Under the pieces are notes generated by a model. That model was not told the origin of the DNA. It did no database searches and saw nothing but the letters and a program-made list of their open reading frames with translations. Below, piece by piece: positions 6,141 through 6,687 of a stretch of DNA of 6,687 nt. Made by a program: the position numbers and the translations under genes. This DNA comes from Sulfuricurvum sp. (GTDB lineage Bacteria; Campylobacterota; Campylobacteria; Campylobacterales; Sulfurimonadaceae), in contig JAUXSZ010000249.1 in the NCBI GenBank assembly GCA_030679635.1, positions 1 to 6,687 of the forward strand. The letters run 5' to 3'. Every line of letters begins with the position of its first letter. Position 1 is the first letter of the stretch.

Positions 6141-6687
6141 AGACATCTGCAACTACCGCGATTTCATCATTGGAGCCAAAGAAGCATGGCGTTGTATCGT
6201 GTATATGTGCGGTAACCTTTTCAAGTACTCTTCGCGTTCCGTCAATGGCGCTTCCGCCGGCCATTTCGAAAATCAATGCGAAAGGAAATACTTCAAACAA
6301 TTGACGAAGTTTTCCCTCAGGCTTATCGGATGCACCCGGATAACTGAACAATCCGCCCCCCTTTAAGAGGATCTGATGCAAATCGGGAACCATTCCTCCA
6401 GAGTAGCGAAGACGATAGCCTGATGCGAAAAAGGAATCGACCATCTCTTTGTGATAAGGGGCCCAAAACTGTTGCGTCCCTCCTGGGGCATTGATCTTCC
6501 CTTTTTCATTCAAATGGATCTCTTTGACATACTCAAATGCCCCCTCTTGAAGGAGATAAAGCTTCACTTTTCCCTCATGGGCGAATACGAGCTCAACGCG
6601 CGGTCCATAAACGACGTAACACGAAGCCAGAAGTTTACTTCCTACAAATTCTCCCTCATAAATTCCGAAAATGGATCCAACACTGAG
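6127..6687 (-). CDS. fbp: Fructose-1,6-bisphosphatase class I, N-terminus beyond the window edge
   Basis: This is the C-terminal 186 residues of class I fructose-1,6-bisphosphatase, the cytoplasmic Mg2+-dependent enzyme that hydrolyses fructose 1,6-bisphosphate to fructose 6-phosphate in gluconeogenesis. The frame is open to the window edge, and the GTG at 6567 is an internal Val. Visible family motifs are VGSIFGIY at residues 3-10, which normally follows the metal-binding DPxDGSSN motif lying just outside; YSGGMVPD at 95-102; a GG...YP segment; K-L-R at 126-128; and E-M-A-G-G at 141-145, whose Glu is a metal ligand in the family. Roughly 90-100 N-terminal residues should lie to the right. 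It is the first visible gene of the minus-strand cluster and overlaps the small Cys gene by 14 nt. Any promoter for the operon is outside the window. Class I is distinguished from the GlpX (class II) and bifunctional aldolase types by these motifs. Confidence 0.95.
   Translation of the reverse strand, partial: LSVGSIFGIYEGEFVGSKLLASCYVVYGPRVELVFAHEGKVKLYLLQEGAFEYVKEIHLNEKGKINAPGGTQQFWAPYHKEMVDSFFASGYRLRYSGGMVPDLHQILLKGGGLFSYPGASDKPEGKLRQLFEVFPFALIFEMAGGSAIDGTRRVLEKVTAHIHDTTPCFFGSNDEIAVVADVYGRN

Overview
The window is a compact, ordinary-looking chromosomal segment of a Campylobacterota (Epsilonproteobacteria) genome. The evidence is the protein sequences themselves (YbeY, MetG and the four-cysteine small protein look epsilonproteobacterial), very tight gene packing, and the order fbp - small Cys protein - metG - conserved hypothetical. 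From memory this order also occurs in Campylobacter jejuni. Base composition looks mid-40s % GC by eye, which would suit Sulfuricurvum better than the AT-richer Sulfurimonas or Campylobacter. The genus is inference, not shown by the sequence.

Layout. Bases 2-1240 (+) hold the 3' two thirds of mrdA, the elongation transpeptidase PBP2. Convergent to it, with a 29-nt overlap of coding ends, is ybeY (1212-1637, -), an rRNA-maturation endonuclease. A 53-bp divergent promoter region (1638-1690) separates ybeY from queC (1691-2359, +; 7-deazaguanine/queuosine synthesis). queC overlaps a YgjP-like zinc metalloprotein gene (2349-2987, +) by 11 nt. That pair collides tail to tail, with a 4-nt overlap, with a four-gene minus-strand cluster read from the right edge: fbp (partial, 6127-6687), a 64-aa four-cysteine protein (5946-6140), metG (3985-5928) and a protein that looks like a Mur ligase without its ATP-binding loop (2984-3988). 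Junctions in this cluster are overlaps of 14 and 4 nt and one gap of 17 nt, so it is very probably one transcript.

How the genes work together. Most are housekeeping: cell-wall elongation (mrdA), ribosome quality and rRNA processing (ybeY), tRNA modification (queC), tRNA charging (metG) and gluconeogenesis (fbp). No single pathway unites them, although ybeY, queC and metG all serve translation.

No RNA genes, mobile elements, CRISPR arrays or convincing terminators were seen, and no stretch over 300 bases lacks a gene. I did not find a new multi-gene system. The points most worth a second look are the Mur-ligase-like protein without a P-loop, the small four-Cys protein co-transcribed with metG, and the near-symmetrical divergent ybeY/queC promoters, which predict a leaderless ybeY mRNA.
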